Assembly (NCBI GenBank): GCA_934489735.1
Contig: CAKSSR010000014.1
Span: forward strand, 1 to 45,016
Length of the DNA: 45,016 nt
Source: an uncultured Eubacteriales bacterium
GTDB taxonomy: Bacteria > Bacillota > Clostridia > Oscillospirales > Acutalibacteraceae
Direction: 5' to 3'
The notes below the pieces were generated by a model. The model was not told the origin of the DNA. It ran no database searches and was given only the letters and a program-made list of their open reading frames with translations. Below are positions 27,199-36,606 of the stretch, one piece after another (the stretch's first letter is position 1; the number at the start of each line of letters is the position of its first letter). A program made the position numbers and the translations under genes.

Positions 27199-30100
27199 TT
27201 ATTGTAATTTCTGTCTTTTTGCAGCAGGTTCCGTAACTATATTAAATACTTTTGACATAGCATACTCTTTTGCCTCTGCTATTTTCATTCCATCAGCTAG
27301 TCCCGCTTTATACTCTTGTTCATATATTGTTGCTTTCTCACGTGCTTCTGACTGTTCCAATTCATATTTTGCCATAAAATATACATATGCCCAAGCGTAG
27401 ATATAACTTTTACCTAATTCATGTTGCATTTTGCATTTCTTTGCCATATCGTTCAATCCATCAAAGTCTCCAATTTCAACTTTTAATCTAGCATACATAT
27501 CTGAATAGATTTCGCCCTTATCAGTATCAATGTCTTTAAATTCCCTTAATATTTCCTTAGCCTTATCTCTATCCATTCCCTCACATAATAAACTGCAATA
27601 CTCTGCATAGTAAGCAATACCTCCTTCAAGACCCTTTTTACATTCTCTCTCATACATTCTTGCTATTTCGTCTGCTTCTATTTCACTTCTTCCAAATCGG
27701 TACTTAATATCGCCATACATATTGCTATATTCAATACTTTTTCCAATCCGATACCCTTTATCCTCTTTATAATCTATTAAATCTTCCCCCTTTTCGTTTA
27801 TTTCTCTCACCGACATCAATGGTATAAACCCATGTAATCTACCACTTTCGCAATTTTTTTCATATATCTTTGCATATTTATCAGCTACTGATTGGGTCTC
27901 GCCATTTTTTATTAAATATATATATTCATAGCAATACGGGAAGCTCCCAATTGTATACATTTTTTGATAACTTGTTGCCATTTCCTCTGCTTCCAGTTCA
28001 CTTTTCCCTTCATTTATCAATATAGCATACATATATGCATACTCTTGGCTTCTACCAGCTCTACGTAGTCTTTCATAAAGCGATGCCACTTTATGCGCTT
28101 TCTCACCACTTTCATGATATTTATTTTTTACATCAACATACATTTCAGAATACCAAACACTGTTACCATCTTTGATCAATTCATCATATACTTCTGCTCT
28201 TTTATCTGCCGTAAGGCTATTGTATCCTTCTAATAATGAACAAACATACATATCTGCACATGCCTTGCTTCTGCCAATTGTAACTATATATTCATATTGT
28301 TTTGCCATTTCATCTGCTGTACTTTTACTACATCCATCATATATTAAAAAAGCATACTCCTCAGCATATTCATGTCCCTTTTTTTCGTGGCGCTTTTCAC
28401 TATAATTCTTTGCTATTTTATCTGCCTTTACTTTATTTATTCCAATTGATACTAGATGGGCATACTCCTTTGCATAATACTCACCAATATGACGCATACT
28501 TTCATATATTTGCTTCTCTTCTTCAGCTGTCATCTGGCTTCTTGCTTTTTCCTTTCTAAGTTTTTCTTCATATATTCTTGCTTTTTCTTCTGCATCCTTT
28601 TCGCTCATCAGTCCACTGCATATCCAAACAGAACATTTATCAGCATAGCTATCACCTTTCATTTTCTGTCGAATACGTTCATATACTTTTGCCCTTCTAT
28701 CTGCTATATCTTCCCTTATTCCTTTGCATATCAAGCAAGCATACTCGTGAGCATAATAATTTGTCTTTCCTTCTTTTCGTTTCTGTGCATATAATTCTGC
28801 TATTTTTTCTGCTTTATTAGTATCTGTCCCGCAGCTTGCTAAATGAGAATACATATCTGCATAATTATTTTCTTTACCCTCTTGACGTTTTTGGTCATAT
28901 ATTTCTGCTCTTTTTTCTGCCATTTCTTCACTCTCTCCACAAAAAGTCAAACGAGAGTAAAAATCCACATAATAATGGCTCTTATTTTTCATTGATTCTT
29001 TCATATAGTTCTTTTCGTATAATTCTGATATTAATTTTGCTTCTCTTCTGTCATAAGATCTTAAAAGAGCATATTCATATGCATAATTATGTTTCTTTCC
29101 TTGCATTCGTTCCTGTTCATATACTTCTGCTCTCGCATTTGCTTCATTTTCGCTTACTCCCTCTAGCAATAAGTCAGCATAGACAGTAATATAGTGTTCA
29201 CTCTTATTTTCCTTATGCTTTTCTTCAGATATCTTAGCAACTTTCTTTGCCTTTTCCATATCCATTCCTTGTCTTATGCACATAGCATATTTTATCGCAT
29301 AATAATTACTATATCCTTTTTTAATTTTATAATCATATAGTTCTGCCATTCTTTCAGCTTCCATTTCATTCATATGCATACCCATTACAAAATTAACATA
29401 CATTTCACTATAATCTCTACTTTTCCCTTCTGCAAGCTTCCGTTTATGCATTGTCATTCTTTCAGTTATTTCCTGTTCACTTATACCGAAGGTCTTCAAA
29501 AATGAATAAAGCAAAGCATCTTCATGATTTTCACCTTTTTCCCGTTTCTCTTCATATATCTCTGCTCTTTTTTCTGCCAATTCATTACTCATTTTCATAT
29601 ATACAGACTTAGCATATGCATATGCATAATTACAACTCTTTCTTTCTCTACGTTTCCAGGCATATAGTCTTGCTATTTCTCTTGCTGCTTCTTCATTTTC
29701 TCCATCAGCTATTAAGAAAGCATACATTTCGGCACGATCTTTTCTCATACCTGATTTACTATTTTGTTCAAACATTTGCATTATCTTCTTAGATCTTTCT
29801 TCAATAGAATCATGATAAATTGACATCAATTCTTTATGCTTTTCATCATTTACATAAGGATCTTCTACTTGTTCCTGCCCTTTTTCATCAATAACCGACA
29901 TAGCATAGTTATCACTGTTTCTACCCTCTTTACATTCATTCTCATATATTGTTGCAATTTCTTTTGCTTCCGCATCCGACTTGCCATTCACTATTGATCT
30001 AGCATACATATCTGCATAATATTTTCTGTCGCTCTCCTTCACCTTTTCTTCATATATCTTTGCTATTTTATCTGCCTTTTCAGCATTTTCTCTATTAAAG

Positions 30101-30978
30101 ACTAGATTAGCATATTCATATGCATAAAAATCGCTTTTACCTGCCTTACGTTGTTGGTCATATATTTCTGCTTGCTCTTCTGCTTCTTCTTTATCTATCC
30201 CATCAAATACTAGATCCATATACATTTCTATATAATAAGTACTTTTTCCTTGCCCACGTTTCTCTTGATATATTGTTGCCTTTTTTTCTGCTTCTTCATC
30301 ACTTTTTCCTGCAAGTTTTAGCATAGTATACACATGAGCATAGTCATTATCCTTACCTGCTTTGCGCTGCCGCTCATATATTGCTGCCCCTTTTTCTGCT
30401 TCTTCATCGCTTTTTCCTGCAATCTTTAAGCGAACATATTTATCAGCATAAATCTGTTCTCTTCCCTCATTTCTTTTTTCTTCATATATTTTTGCCATTT
30501 TTTCAGCTTCTTGTGGATCCATCTTTCCTATTATCAAGCGAGCATATATTTCTGCATAATCAGGCCCATTGCCTTCCTCGCACTTTTGATCATATATCTT
30601 TGCCTGTTCTTCTGCATCTTGAGTATTCATTCCATAAAACGTAGCCCTAGCATACATATCCGCATAATTATATCCTCTACCCATTTCACGTTGTTTCTCA
30701 TATATTTCTGATATTACTTCAGCTTCTCTCTCACTTTTCCCTTGGATTATCAAATTAGCATACATACTTGCATAAACTTGACTTTTTTTAAGTTCAAGCT
30801 GTCTTTTAAATATTTCTATTAATGACCTACGTCTATTTTCTATTGATTCAGAATAAGCTGACATCAGTTGTTCATGTCCTTTTTCTTCATTACTATCCAT
30901 TGCCATTGATAGGCCTGTAATAACCGTTCCCAAACATAACAAACATACAGATTTATTAATAATCTTTCTTAAATTCAT
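27199..30978 (-). CDS. Very large secreted repeat protein with c-Myc-like C-terminal motif
   Basis: 1259 residues from the ATG at 30978; the GGAGG before it overlaps an in-frame TTG five codons upstream, so that start is rejected. Signal peptide MNLRKIINKSVCLLCLGT..., SPase I site after SMA (residue 26). About 33 repeats, among the most regular of the array, e.g. ADKYVRLKIAGKSDEEAEKG with AAIYERQRKAGK. The end EPAAKRQKLQ matches the c-Myc signal PAAKRVKLD at seven of nine positions. First gene of a three-gene operon driven from 31012-31061. Confidence 0.9.
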   Translation of the reverse strand: MNLRKIINKSVCLLCLGTVITGLSMAMDSNEEKGHEQLMSAYSESIENRRRSLIEIFKRQLELKKSQVYASMYANLIIQGKSEREAEVISEIYEKQREMGRGYNYADMYARATFYGMNTQDAEEQAKIYDQKCEEGNGPDYAEIYARLIIGKMDPQEAEKMAKIYEEKRNEGREQIYADKYVRLKIAGKSDEEAEKGAAIYERQRKAGKDNDYAHVYTMLKLAGKSDEEAEKKATIYQEKRGQGKSTYYIEMYMDLVFDGIDKEEAEEQAEIYDQQRKAGKSDFYAYEYANLVFNRENAEKADKIAKIYEEKVKESDRKYYADMYARSIVNGKSDAEAKEIATIYENECKEGRNSDNYAMSVIDEKGQEQVEDPYVNDEKHKELMSIYHDSIEERSKKIMQMFEQNSKSGMRKDRAEMYAFLIADGENEEAAREIARLYAWKRRERKSCNYAYAYAKSVYMKMSNELAEKRAEIYEEKREKGENHEDALLYSFLKTFGISEQEITERMTMHKRKLAEGKSRDYSEMYVNFVMGMHMNEMEAERMAELYDYKIKKGYSNYYAIKYAMCIRQGMDMEKAKKVAKISEEKHKENKSEHYITVYADLLLEGVSENEANARAEVYEQERMQGKKHNYAYEYALLRSYDRREAKLISELYEKNYMKESMKNKSHYYVDFYSRLTFCGESEEMAEKRAEIYDQKRQEGKENNYADMYSHLASCGTDTNKAEKIAELYAQKRKEGKTNYYAHEYACLICKGIREDIADRRAKVYERIRQKMKGDSYADKCSVWICSGLMSEKDAEEKARIYEEKLRKEKARSQMTAEEEKQIYESMRHIGEYYAKEYAHLVSIGINKVKADKIAKNYSEKRHEKKGHEYAEEYAFLIYDGCSKSTADEMAKQYEYIVTIGRSKACADMYVCSLLEGYNSLTADKRAEVYDELIKDGNSVWYSEMYVDVKNKYHESGEKAHKVASLYERLRRAGRSQEYAYMYAILINEGKSELEAEEMATSYQKMYTIGSFPYCYEYIYLIKNGETQSVADKYAKIYEKNCESGRLHGFIPLMSVREINEKGEDLIDYKEDKGYRIGKSIEYSNMYGDIKYRFGRSEIEADEIARMYERECKKGLEGGIAYYAEYCSLLCEGMDRDKAKEILREFKDIDTDKGEIYSDMYARLKVEIGDFDGLNDMAKKCKMQHELGKSYIYAWAYVYFMAKYELEQSEAREKATIYEQEYKAGLADGMKIAEAKEYAMSKVFNIVTEPAAKRQKLQ

Positions 30979-31011
30979 TAATCTTTCCTCCAAAAAGTTT
31001 ATTATATGATT

Positions 31012-31061
31012 ATTTTATCATATTTACGACCTGAATTATCATATTTAACATAATCTTAACA
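31012..31061 (-). promoter_or_regulatory. Array promoter with 11-bp repeats
   Basis: Extended -10 TATGATAAAAT (hexamer 31012-31017), 27-bp gap, TTAACA at 31045 and 31056 (11 bp apart). No consensus -35. Drives the genes at 27199, 25028 and 22296. Confidence 0.75.
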
Positions 31062-31088
31062 TTATCAATTATCATATTGAAGTCTAAA

Positions 31089-31134
31089 ATATCCAAGGTC
31101 TGCCTCTGAAAAAGCATTCCTCGGATATCTTTTT
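31089..31134. terminator. Hairpin downstream of the 1477-residue gene
   Basis: ATATCCAAGG (31089-31098) pairs with CCTCGGATAT (31119-31128) with one weak pair. The plus side has six T; the minus side has only TTTTA. It probably ends the 1477-residue gene transcript and may work both ways. Confidence 0.6.
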
Positions 31135-31284
31135 TATTTACAACAAGTAATTGATTTACCAATTTCAATTAAAATTTTCAGCATTTGCTTAACTCATGCT
31201 TTTCTTTTGCAGATTTTTATCACCAATTTGCTTCTTATTTCTTTCCTTTTTTTAATTGTTGTCTCCACTTCGTTGATCAATTCA

Positions 31285-34200
31285 TTAATGTAGTCTTTGT
31301 CTCTTTAGATCTGGTTCATCATTTTCCATCAATGATTCAACATATGCTTCAGCGTCTTGACGTTTAGCTCCTTCTTTACATTTCTTTTCATAAACTTTTG
31401 CTATTTCATCTATCTTTTTATTTCCCAATTTGCCACGATTAAGTCTTGCTTTAGCATACATATATGCATAATAGAAGCTTCCACCCTCATCGCAGCATTT
31501 TTGTCTATACAGTTCTGCTATCTTTTCTGCTATTTTTATACCCTTGCCCTTGAGCATTAAGTTTGAATACATATATGCATAATAGTAATTCTTTCCTTCA
31601 CTGCGACAATATCTTTCTGTCATTTCTGCTATTGTATGAGCATTATCTGGATTTTCTCCATAAAATATTGACTCAGCATATGCATAAGCATACTCATGAC
31701 TACTTCCGTTTCTTCGTTTCTGTTCGTATATTGTTGATATCTGCCCTGCGTCTATTGTATTCATTCCCTCGAATACCAAAAACGCATATTGACATGCATA
31801 CTCATTATTTTTACCAATTCTACGTTGTTGTTCATATATTGTTGATCTCATTTCTACTTCTGCAGGATTAATTTTATATGTCATTAGTCTAGAATATTCA
31901 TGAGCATAGTATACATTTTTCCCTTCGCCACATTTTTGTTCATATATTGTTGCTCTTTTTTCTGCCCTATCCCTAGATGCCCCAGCGACTATTGAATTAG
32001 CATACATATCTGCATAGTATATTCCTTTATCCTGCTTACGCTGTTGAGTATATATCGTTGCTATTTTATCTGCTTCTTCTTCGCTCTTGCCATCTGCTAC
32101 TAAAGAAGAATATTCCCCTGCATAAATTACTCCCTTATCTTCTTTGATTTTTTTTTCATAGGTTGTTGCTATTATATCTGCCTTTTCTGCATTTAATCCA
32201 CTAAAAATTAAGTAAGAATATATACCAGCATATTCATTTCCTTTTCCATCTCTGCATGCCTGCGCATATATTGTTGCTCTTATTCTTGCTTCTTCTTCAG
32301 CCACTCCTTGCATTTTTAAGCTGTAATACATCTTATTATATTCTTCAGTCTTATCTAACTTAACATCCTCATTGTCGACCACTGTTCTATTGCCATGAAA
32401 ATCGGTATAATTAGCTGGCATTATGCTACTTTGTCTTTCTTCGTCTCTCATTATTCTCTTTACATACTCTTCAGCCGCTCTAGAATTCATACCCTCTCGA
32501 CATTTTTCTTTATAAATTCTTGCCATTTCGTCTACTTTATTATCTCTCATTTCTCCATTACTAAACTTTAGCTTAGCATACATATATGCATAATACAAAT
32601 TTCCACTTTCGTAGCACTTTTGCCTATATATTTCTGCTATTTCTCCTGCTTTCTTTTTGCTTACATTTTCTATTATCAAGCTAGAATACATATAGGCGAA
32701 GTTATAACTCTTTCCGTAATATCTGCATTGACTCTCAACTATCATTGCTATTCTTTCAGCATCCGTTGCCACTGCTCCATGGAACATTGACTCGGCATAT
32801 GCAAAAGCATGCTCATGGTTCTTGCTTTCTGTCCGCTTCTGTTCATATGTTATTGATATCTGCTCTGCGTCTTTCTCGTTCATTCCATTGAAAACCAAAA
32901 ATGCATATTGACATGCATAACAATCGCTTTTATTTCCTTTACGTTGCTGATCATATATCTTTGCTCTTGCATCTGCTTCCTTTACATTTGTTCCTTCTAC
33001 AACCAACCTAGAATATTCATAATTATAATAATCATCTTTCTTTTCATATATTGTTTTTTCTGCACATTCTTTTCCTTGAGCTGATGGATTATCATACGTA
33101 CTGCTGCCGATCTCGCCATTATCCAACTCAATTTCACATGTTGATCCCGATCCTGTAAGTTCATCATCAAACAAATCTGTTGCTTGGCTTTGTTCTCCCT
33201 CATGATGTTTCCCATTATTCTCTATCAATACCTTGACATACTCTTCAGCCTCTTGGAAATTCATTCCCTCTTTACACTTTTGGTCATAAAGGATTGCAAT
33301 TTCGTCTATTTTACTATCTTCTGTCTCACTATTATTAAGTATTATCTTAGAGCATATATATGCATAATATAGGCTTCCGCTTTCACAATACCTTTGTCTG
33401 TATACTTCTGCTATTTCCTCTGCCTTCTTCTCATTCACATTACTAACTATTAATTTCGAATACATATATGCCCAGAAGTAATTCCTTCCATAATTCTCAT
33501 ATTGTCTTTCAGTCATCTCTGCTATTCTTTCAGCATTTGCTATGCTTTCCCCATAAAATCTCGCTTCAGCATATGCAAAAGCATACTCGTGCTTTTTATT
33601 TTTCATTCGTTCTTGTTCATATGTTGATGATATCTGCTCTGCGTCTTTCTCGCTCATTCCATTAAAGACTAAAAAAGAATATTGGCATGCATATTGATCA
33701 CTTTTACTTCTTTTACGTTGTTTTTCATATATATCTGCCCTTGCTCTCGCTTCTTTTTCAAATACTCCTTCAACATATAATCTAGAATATTCATAAGCAC
33801 AATAAGGATCTTTACCTTCAACGCATTCTTTTTCACATATTTTTGCTATTTCTCTTGCTGTTTCTTCGCTTTTTCCTTGAACTATTAACTTAGAATATGT
33901 ATCAGCATAAATTGTACTTTTCCCTGATATCATTTCCTTATTAAATATTTCTTTCGCTCTTGCAGATTCATCATTATTATTTGATAATTCATAGCCAGTT
34001 GATGTCATTTTGCCATAATTCTTATCACTTATGCCACCGTCTGCAATCTCATCTATGTCAATTGCTTGACCAAGTCCTTCTCTTCCATAATCCCATTCAT
34101 CATCTGAAGCTATCATTCTACTATCTTCTTCATTTTCTTGAATACTTATCCCACTTTTATGCTCTCTTTCATAGTTAGTTGCTATTTCATCTATCTTTTT

Positions 34201-35718
34201 TTCATCCATTTCCTTTCCGCCAAAAAGATTCATTATTTCCCCATTATAAAGTTTCGTCAAAGCATACTTGTATGCATAGTAAGGACTTCTACCTTCGCAA
34301 TACTTTTGACTATATATTTCTGCTATTTCTGATATTTTTGCTCTCTTAAATACTCCCATATTGTCAATTGCTAATTTAGAATACATAAAAGCAAAATAAT
34401 AGTTCTTCTCACCAGTTTTGCATTGTTCTTCAGCTATCTTTGCTATTTTTTCAGCATTCTTTTCTCCTTCATTATAAAACAATGCCTCTGCATATGCAAG
34501 AGCGTACTCATGTTTCTTACCTTCTCTTCGTTTTTTCTCATATACCTTTGCTATTTTATCTGCATCTTTTTCATTCATCCCATGAAAAACTAAAAAAGAG
34601 TATTGCCCTGCATACAAATCGCTCTTATCCCATTGTTCCTCATATATTTTTGCTCTTGCTTGCGCTTCCCTATGATCTATTCCCCTCATAATTAGCCTAG
34701 AATATTCACAGGCATAATAAGTGCTTTTACCTGAATTGCATACATCGTCATATATTTTTGATAATTTTTCTACATAGTCTTTTTTCCATCCTTTATATAT
34801 CGTATTAGCATACATATCCGCATAATAGGCCCCTTTACCTTGCCTGCGCTGTTCTTCATATATATTTACTATTTCTTCTGCTTCCTTTCTAATTTTCCCA
34901 GCCATCATTAATGAAACATATTTATCAGCATATTCTGCTTCTTTGCCCATTAAACGTTGTTGCTCATATATCTTCGCCATTTTATCTGCTTCTTTTTCAT
35001 CCATTCCTCTGTAAACCAATTCAGAATATTTAAAAGCATAATGAACACTTTTACCTTTATTGTGCTGTTCTTGATATGTTTCTGATCTTTTATCTGCCTC
35101 TTCTTTACTTACCCCGTAGACTACAAGCATAGCATATTGGTCTGCATAATGAAATTTCTTACCAAGTTTACATTGCCGCTCGTATATTGTAGCTACTTTA
35201 TCTGCTGATTTTGCATCCATTTTATTATATGTCAAACAAGCATATTCAAAGGCATAATCAGTTCCTTTTCCCCTATTGCGCTGTTCCCGGTATATCTCTG
35301 ATATTTTCTCTGCCTCTATTCTATTAAATTTATTAAATATTAATAAAGCATATCCCTCTGCATATTCCTTTTCTTTTCCCAGTTTACGTTGTTGCGCATA
35401 TATTGTAGCTCTTGTTCTTGCCTCTCCCTCACTTTTCCCTTCAATTATTAAATTCGAATACATGCTAGCATAATCTTCATCCTTACCATCATTCATTTCA
35501 TTATTAAATAATAATTTCAGTCTTTTAGATTCATTTGTAAAGGATTTATTATAAATCGACATCAATTCTCTGTACTTTTCATCATTCATATCACATATTT
35601 GGTCCTGTCCCTCTTTGGAATTCTCTTCATTACTTTCCATTGCCATTGACCAACCTGTAATTGCTGTGCTCAAGCATAATATATATATTGATTTATTAAT
35701 AATTTTTCTTAAATTCAT
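31285..35718 (-). CDS. Very large secreted repeat protein built of four long blocks, NLS-like end
   Basis: 1477 residues, largest in the window. GGAGG precedes the ATG. Signal peptide MNLRKIINKSIYILCLST..., SPase I site after SMA. About 38 repeats. A block of about 180 residues (five repeats, from QYxFLVFxGMNEKDA to IDEIAxxYExKCKEG) occurs four times, in the order seen near 380, 680, 960 and 1310. Two low-complexity acidic linkers (about 520-590 and 860-920) separate blocks. The end is EPDLKRQRLH, fitting P-x-x-K-R-x-R. Single-gene unit with its own promoter. Confidence 0.9.
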   Translation of the reverse strand: MNLRKIINKSIYILCLSTAITGWSMAMESNEENSKEGQDQICDMNDEKYRELMSIYNKSFTNESKRLKLLFNNEMNDGKDEDYASMYSNLIIEGKSEGEARTRATIYAQQRKLGKEKEYAEGYALLIFNKFNRIEAEKISEIYREQRNRGKGTDYAFEYACLTYNKMDAKSADKVATIYERQCKLGKKFHYADQYAMLVVYGVSKEEADKRSETYQEQHNKGKSVHYAFKYSELVYRGMDEKEADKMAKIYEQQRLMGKEAEYADKYVSLMMAGKIRKEAEEIVNIYEEQRRQGKGAYYADMYANTIYKGWKKDYVEKLSKIYDDVCNSGKSTYYACEYSRLIMRGIDHREAQARAKIYEEQWDKSDLYAGQYSFLVFHGMNEKDADKIAKVYEKKRREGKKHEYALAYAEALFYNEGEKNAEKIAKIAEEQCKTGEKNYYFAFMYSKLAIDNMGVFKRAKISEIAEIYSQKYCEGRSPYYAYKYALTKLYNGEIMNLFGGKEMDEKKIDEIATNYEREHKSGISIQENEEDSRMIASDDEWDYGREGLGQAIDIDEIADGGISDKNYGKMTSTGYELSNNNDESARAKEIFNKEMISGKSTIYADTYSKLIVQGKSEETAREIAKICEKECVEGKDPYCAYEYSRLYVEGVFEKEARARADIYEKQRKRSKSDQYACQYSFLVFNGMSEKDAEQISSTYEQERMKNKKHEYAFAYAEARFYGESIANAERIAEMTERQYENYGRNYFWAYMYSKLIVSNVNEKKAEEIAEVYRQRYCESGSLYYAYICSKIILNNSETEDSKIDEIAILYDQKCKEGMNFQEAEEYVKVLIENNGKHHEGEQSQATDLFDDELTGSGSTCEIELDNGEIGSSTYDNPSAQGKECAEKTIYEKKDDYYNYEYSRLVVEGTNVKEADARAKIYDQQRKGNKSDCYACQYAFLVFNGMNEKDAEQISITYEQKRTESKNHEHAFAYAESMFHGAVATDAERIAMIVESQCRYYGKSYNFAYMYSSLIIENVSKKKAGEIAEIYRQKCYESGNLYYAYMYAKLKFSNGEMRDNKVDEMARIYKEKCREGMNSRAAEEYVKRIMRDEERQSSIMPANYTDFHGNRTVVDNEDVKLDKTEEYNKMYYSLKMQGVAEEEARIRATIYAQACRDGKGNEYAGIYSYLIFSGLNAEKADIIATTYEKKIKEDKGVIYAGEYSSLVADGKSEEEADKIATIYTQQRKQDKGIYYADMYANSIVAGASRDRAEKRATIYEQKCGEGKNVYYAHEYSRLMTYKINPAEVEMRSTIYEQQRRIGKNNEYACQYAFLVFEGMNTIDAGQISTIYEQKRRNGSSHEYAYAYAESIFYGENPDNAHTIAEMTERYCRSEGKNYYYAYMYSNLMLKGKGIKIAEKIAELYRQKCCDEGGSFYYAYMYAKARLNRGKLGNKKIDEIAKVYEKKCKEGAKRQDAEAYVESLMENDEPDLKRQRLH

Positions 35719-35752
35719 TCACTTTTCCTCCATAAAAATTCATTACGTAATT

Positions 35753-35781
35753 ATTTTATCATACTTAATCAAATCTTAACA
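35753..35781 (-). promoter_or_regulatory. Array promoter with 11-bp repeats at close spacing
   Basis: Extended -10 TATGATAAAAT (hexamer 35753-35758) with TTAATC at 35765 and TTAACA at 35776. The gap from -10 to the first unit is 6 bp instead of 27, a difference of about two helical turns, so the operator occupies the -35 position itself. Confidence 0.7.
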
Positions 35782-35796
35782 TTTCCAAATGAAGAA

Positions 35797-35822
35797 AGAA
35801 GCCAATCCAAATCAGATTGGTC
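35797..35822 (-). terminator. Weak hairpin after the 245-residue gene
   Basis: GCCAATCC (35801-35808) pairs with GATTGGTC (35815-35822) imperfectly; on the minus strand it is followed by TTCTTTCTTC rather than a clean T-run. Confidence 0.4.
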
Positions 35823-35836
35823 TCTTTCAATTTACT

Positions 35837-36574
35837 TTATTTTTCAAATGATAGTCTAGGATGCATACCGGGAAACAAATCGACCAATTCCCCTTCTCTA
35901 ACTTTCTCCTCGTATATATTTGCAATTTTTTCAGCTTGTTCTTCAAACAGGCCATCGATTATCAATTTAGCGTACGTGCTGGCATATAAATCGTTTTTTC
36001 TTTTTCCTATCTGCTCTCTATATATTCTCGCATACCTAGCTGCTTGCCTCTCATTTTTATTATAGAATATCATAAATCTAGCATATGCTTCAGCATAACC
36101 AACACTTCCATCACTCTCTTCTAGCTTTTGCTGATATATTCTTGCCCCTTCTTCTGCCTGTTGCTTGCTTACCTTGTCCAGAATCAATAATATTGCATAA
36201 AAGAAAGCATAATCGTAGCCCTTCTTTTCTCGCGCCTTCTGTTGATATAGGCGTGCTCCCTGATCAGCCTCTTCTTCACTTGCATGCTTAAATATTATCA
36301 AATCAACGTACAAATAGGAGTATTGATAGTCTCTGCTTTCTTTCATCTTTTGTTCAAATATCTCTGCCCCTTTTTTAGCCATTTCTTCACTTGCACATCT
36401 AAATGCAAGTAATTCTAAGTACATATACATATACCAACCGTTTCTCCCACTCGGGATACGTATTTCTACTTCTTCAATTTCTATCTTTTTATTATCAGTT
36501 GGTTTGCAATTGCCATCAGATTGTATATCTTTGTCATTTTCATTAATATTTTCATTAATATTTTCTTTATTCAT
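35837..36574 (-). CDS. Repeat protein without signal peptide or NLS-like motif
   Basis: 245 residues. AAAGGTGA lies upstream of the ATG and a TAA codon directly precedes it in frame, so no hidden signal peptide exists. The N-terminus is hydrophilic (MNKENINENINENDKD), followed by about six repeats of the array family (residues ~55-230), ending HPRLSFEK. It should stay in the bacterial cytoplasm. Second gene after the 1447-residue paralogue, 32 bp away. It might be a partner or chaperone that binds its exported relatives, or a paralogue that lost its signal. Both are guesses. Confidence 0.82.
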   Translation of the reverse strand: MNKENINENINENDKDIQSDGNCKPTDNKKIEIEEVEIRIPSGRNGWYMYMYLELLAFRCASEEMAKKGAEIFEQKMKESRDYQYSYLYVDLIIFKHASEEEADQGARLYQQKAREKKGYDYAFFYAILLILDKVSKQQAEEGARIYQQKLEESDGSVGYAEAYARFMIFYNKNERQAARYARIYREQIGKRKNDLYASTYAKLIIDGLFEEQAEKIANIYEEKVREGELVDLFPGMHPRLSFEK

Positions 36575-36606
36575 TTATATTCACCTTTTAAACAATTTCA
36601 ATTTTT

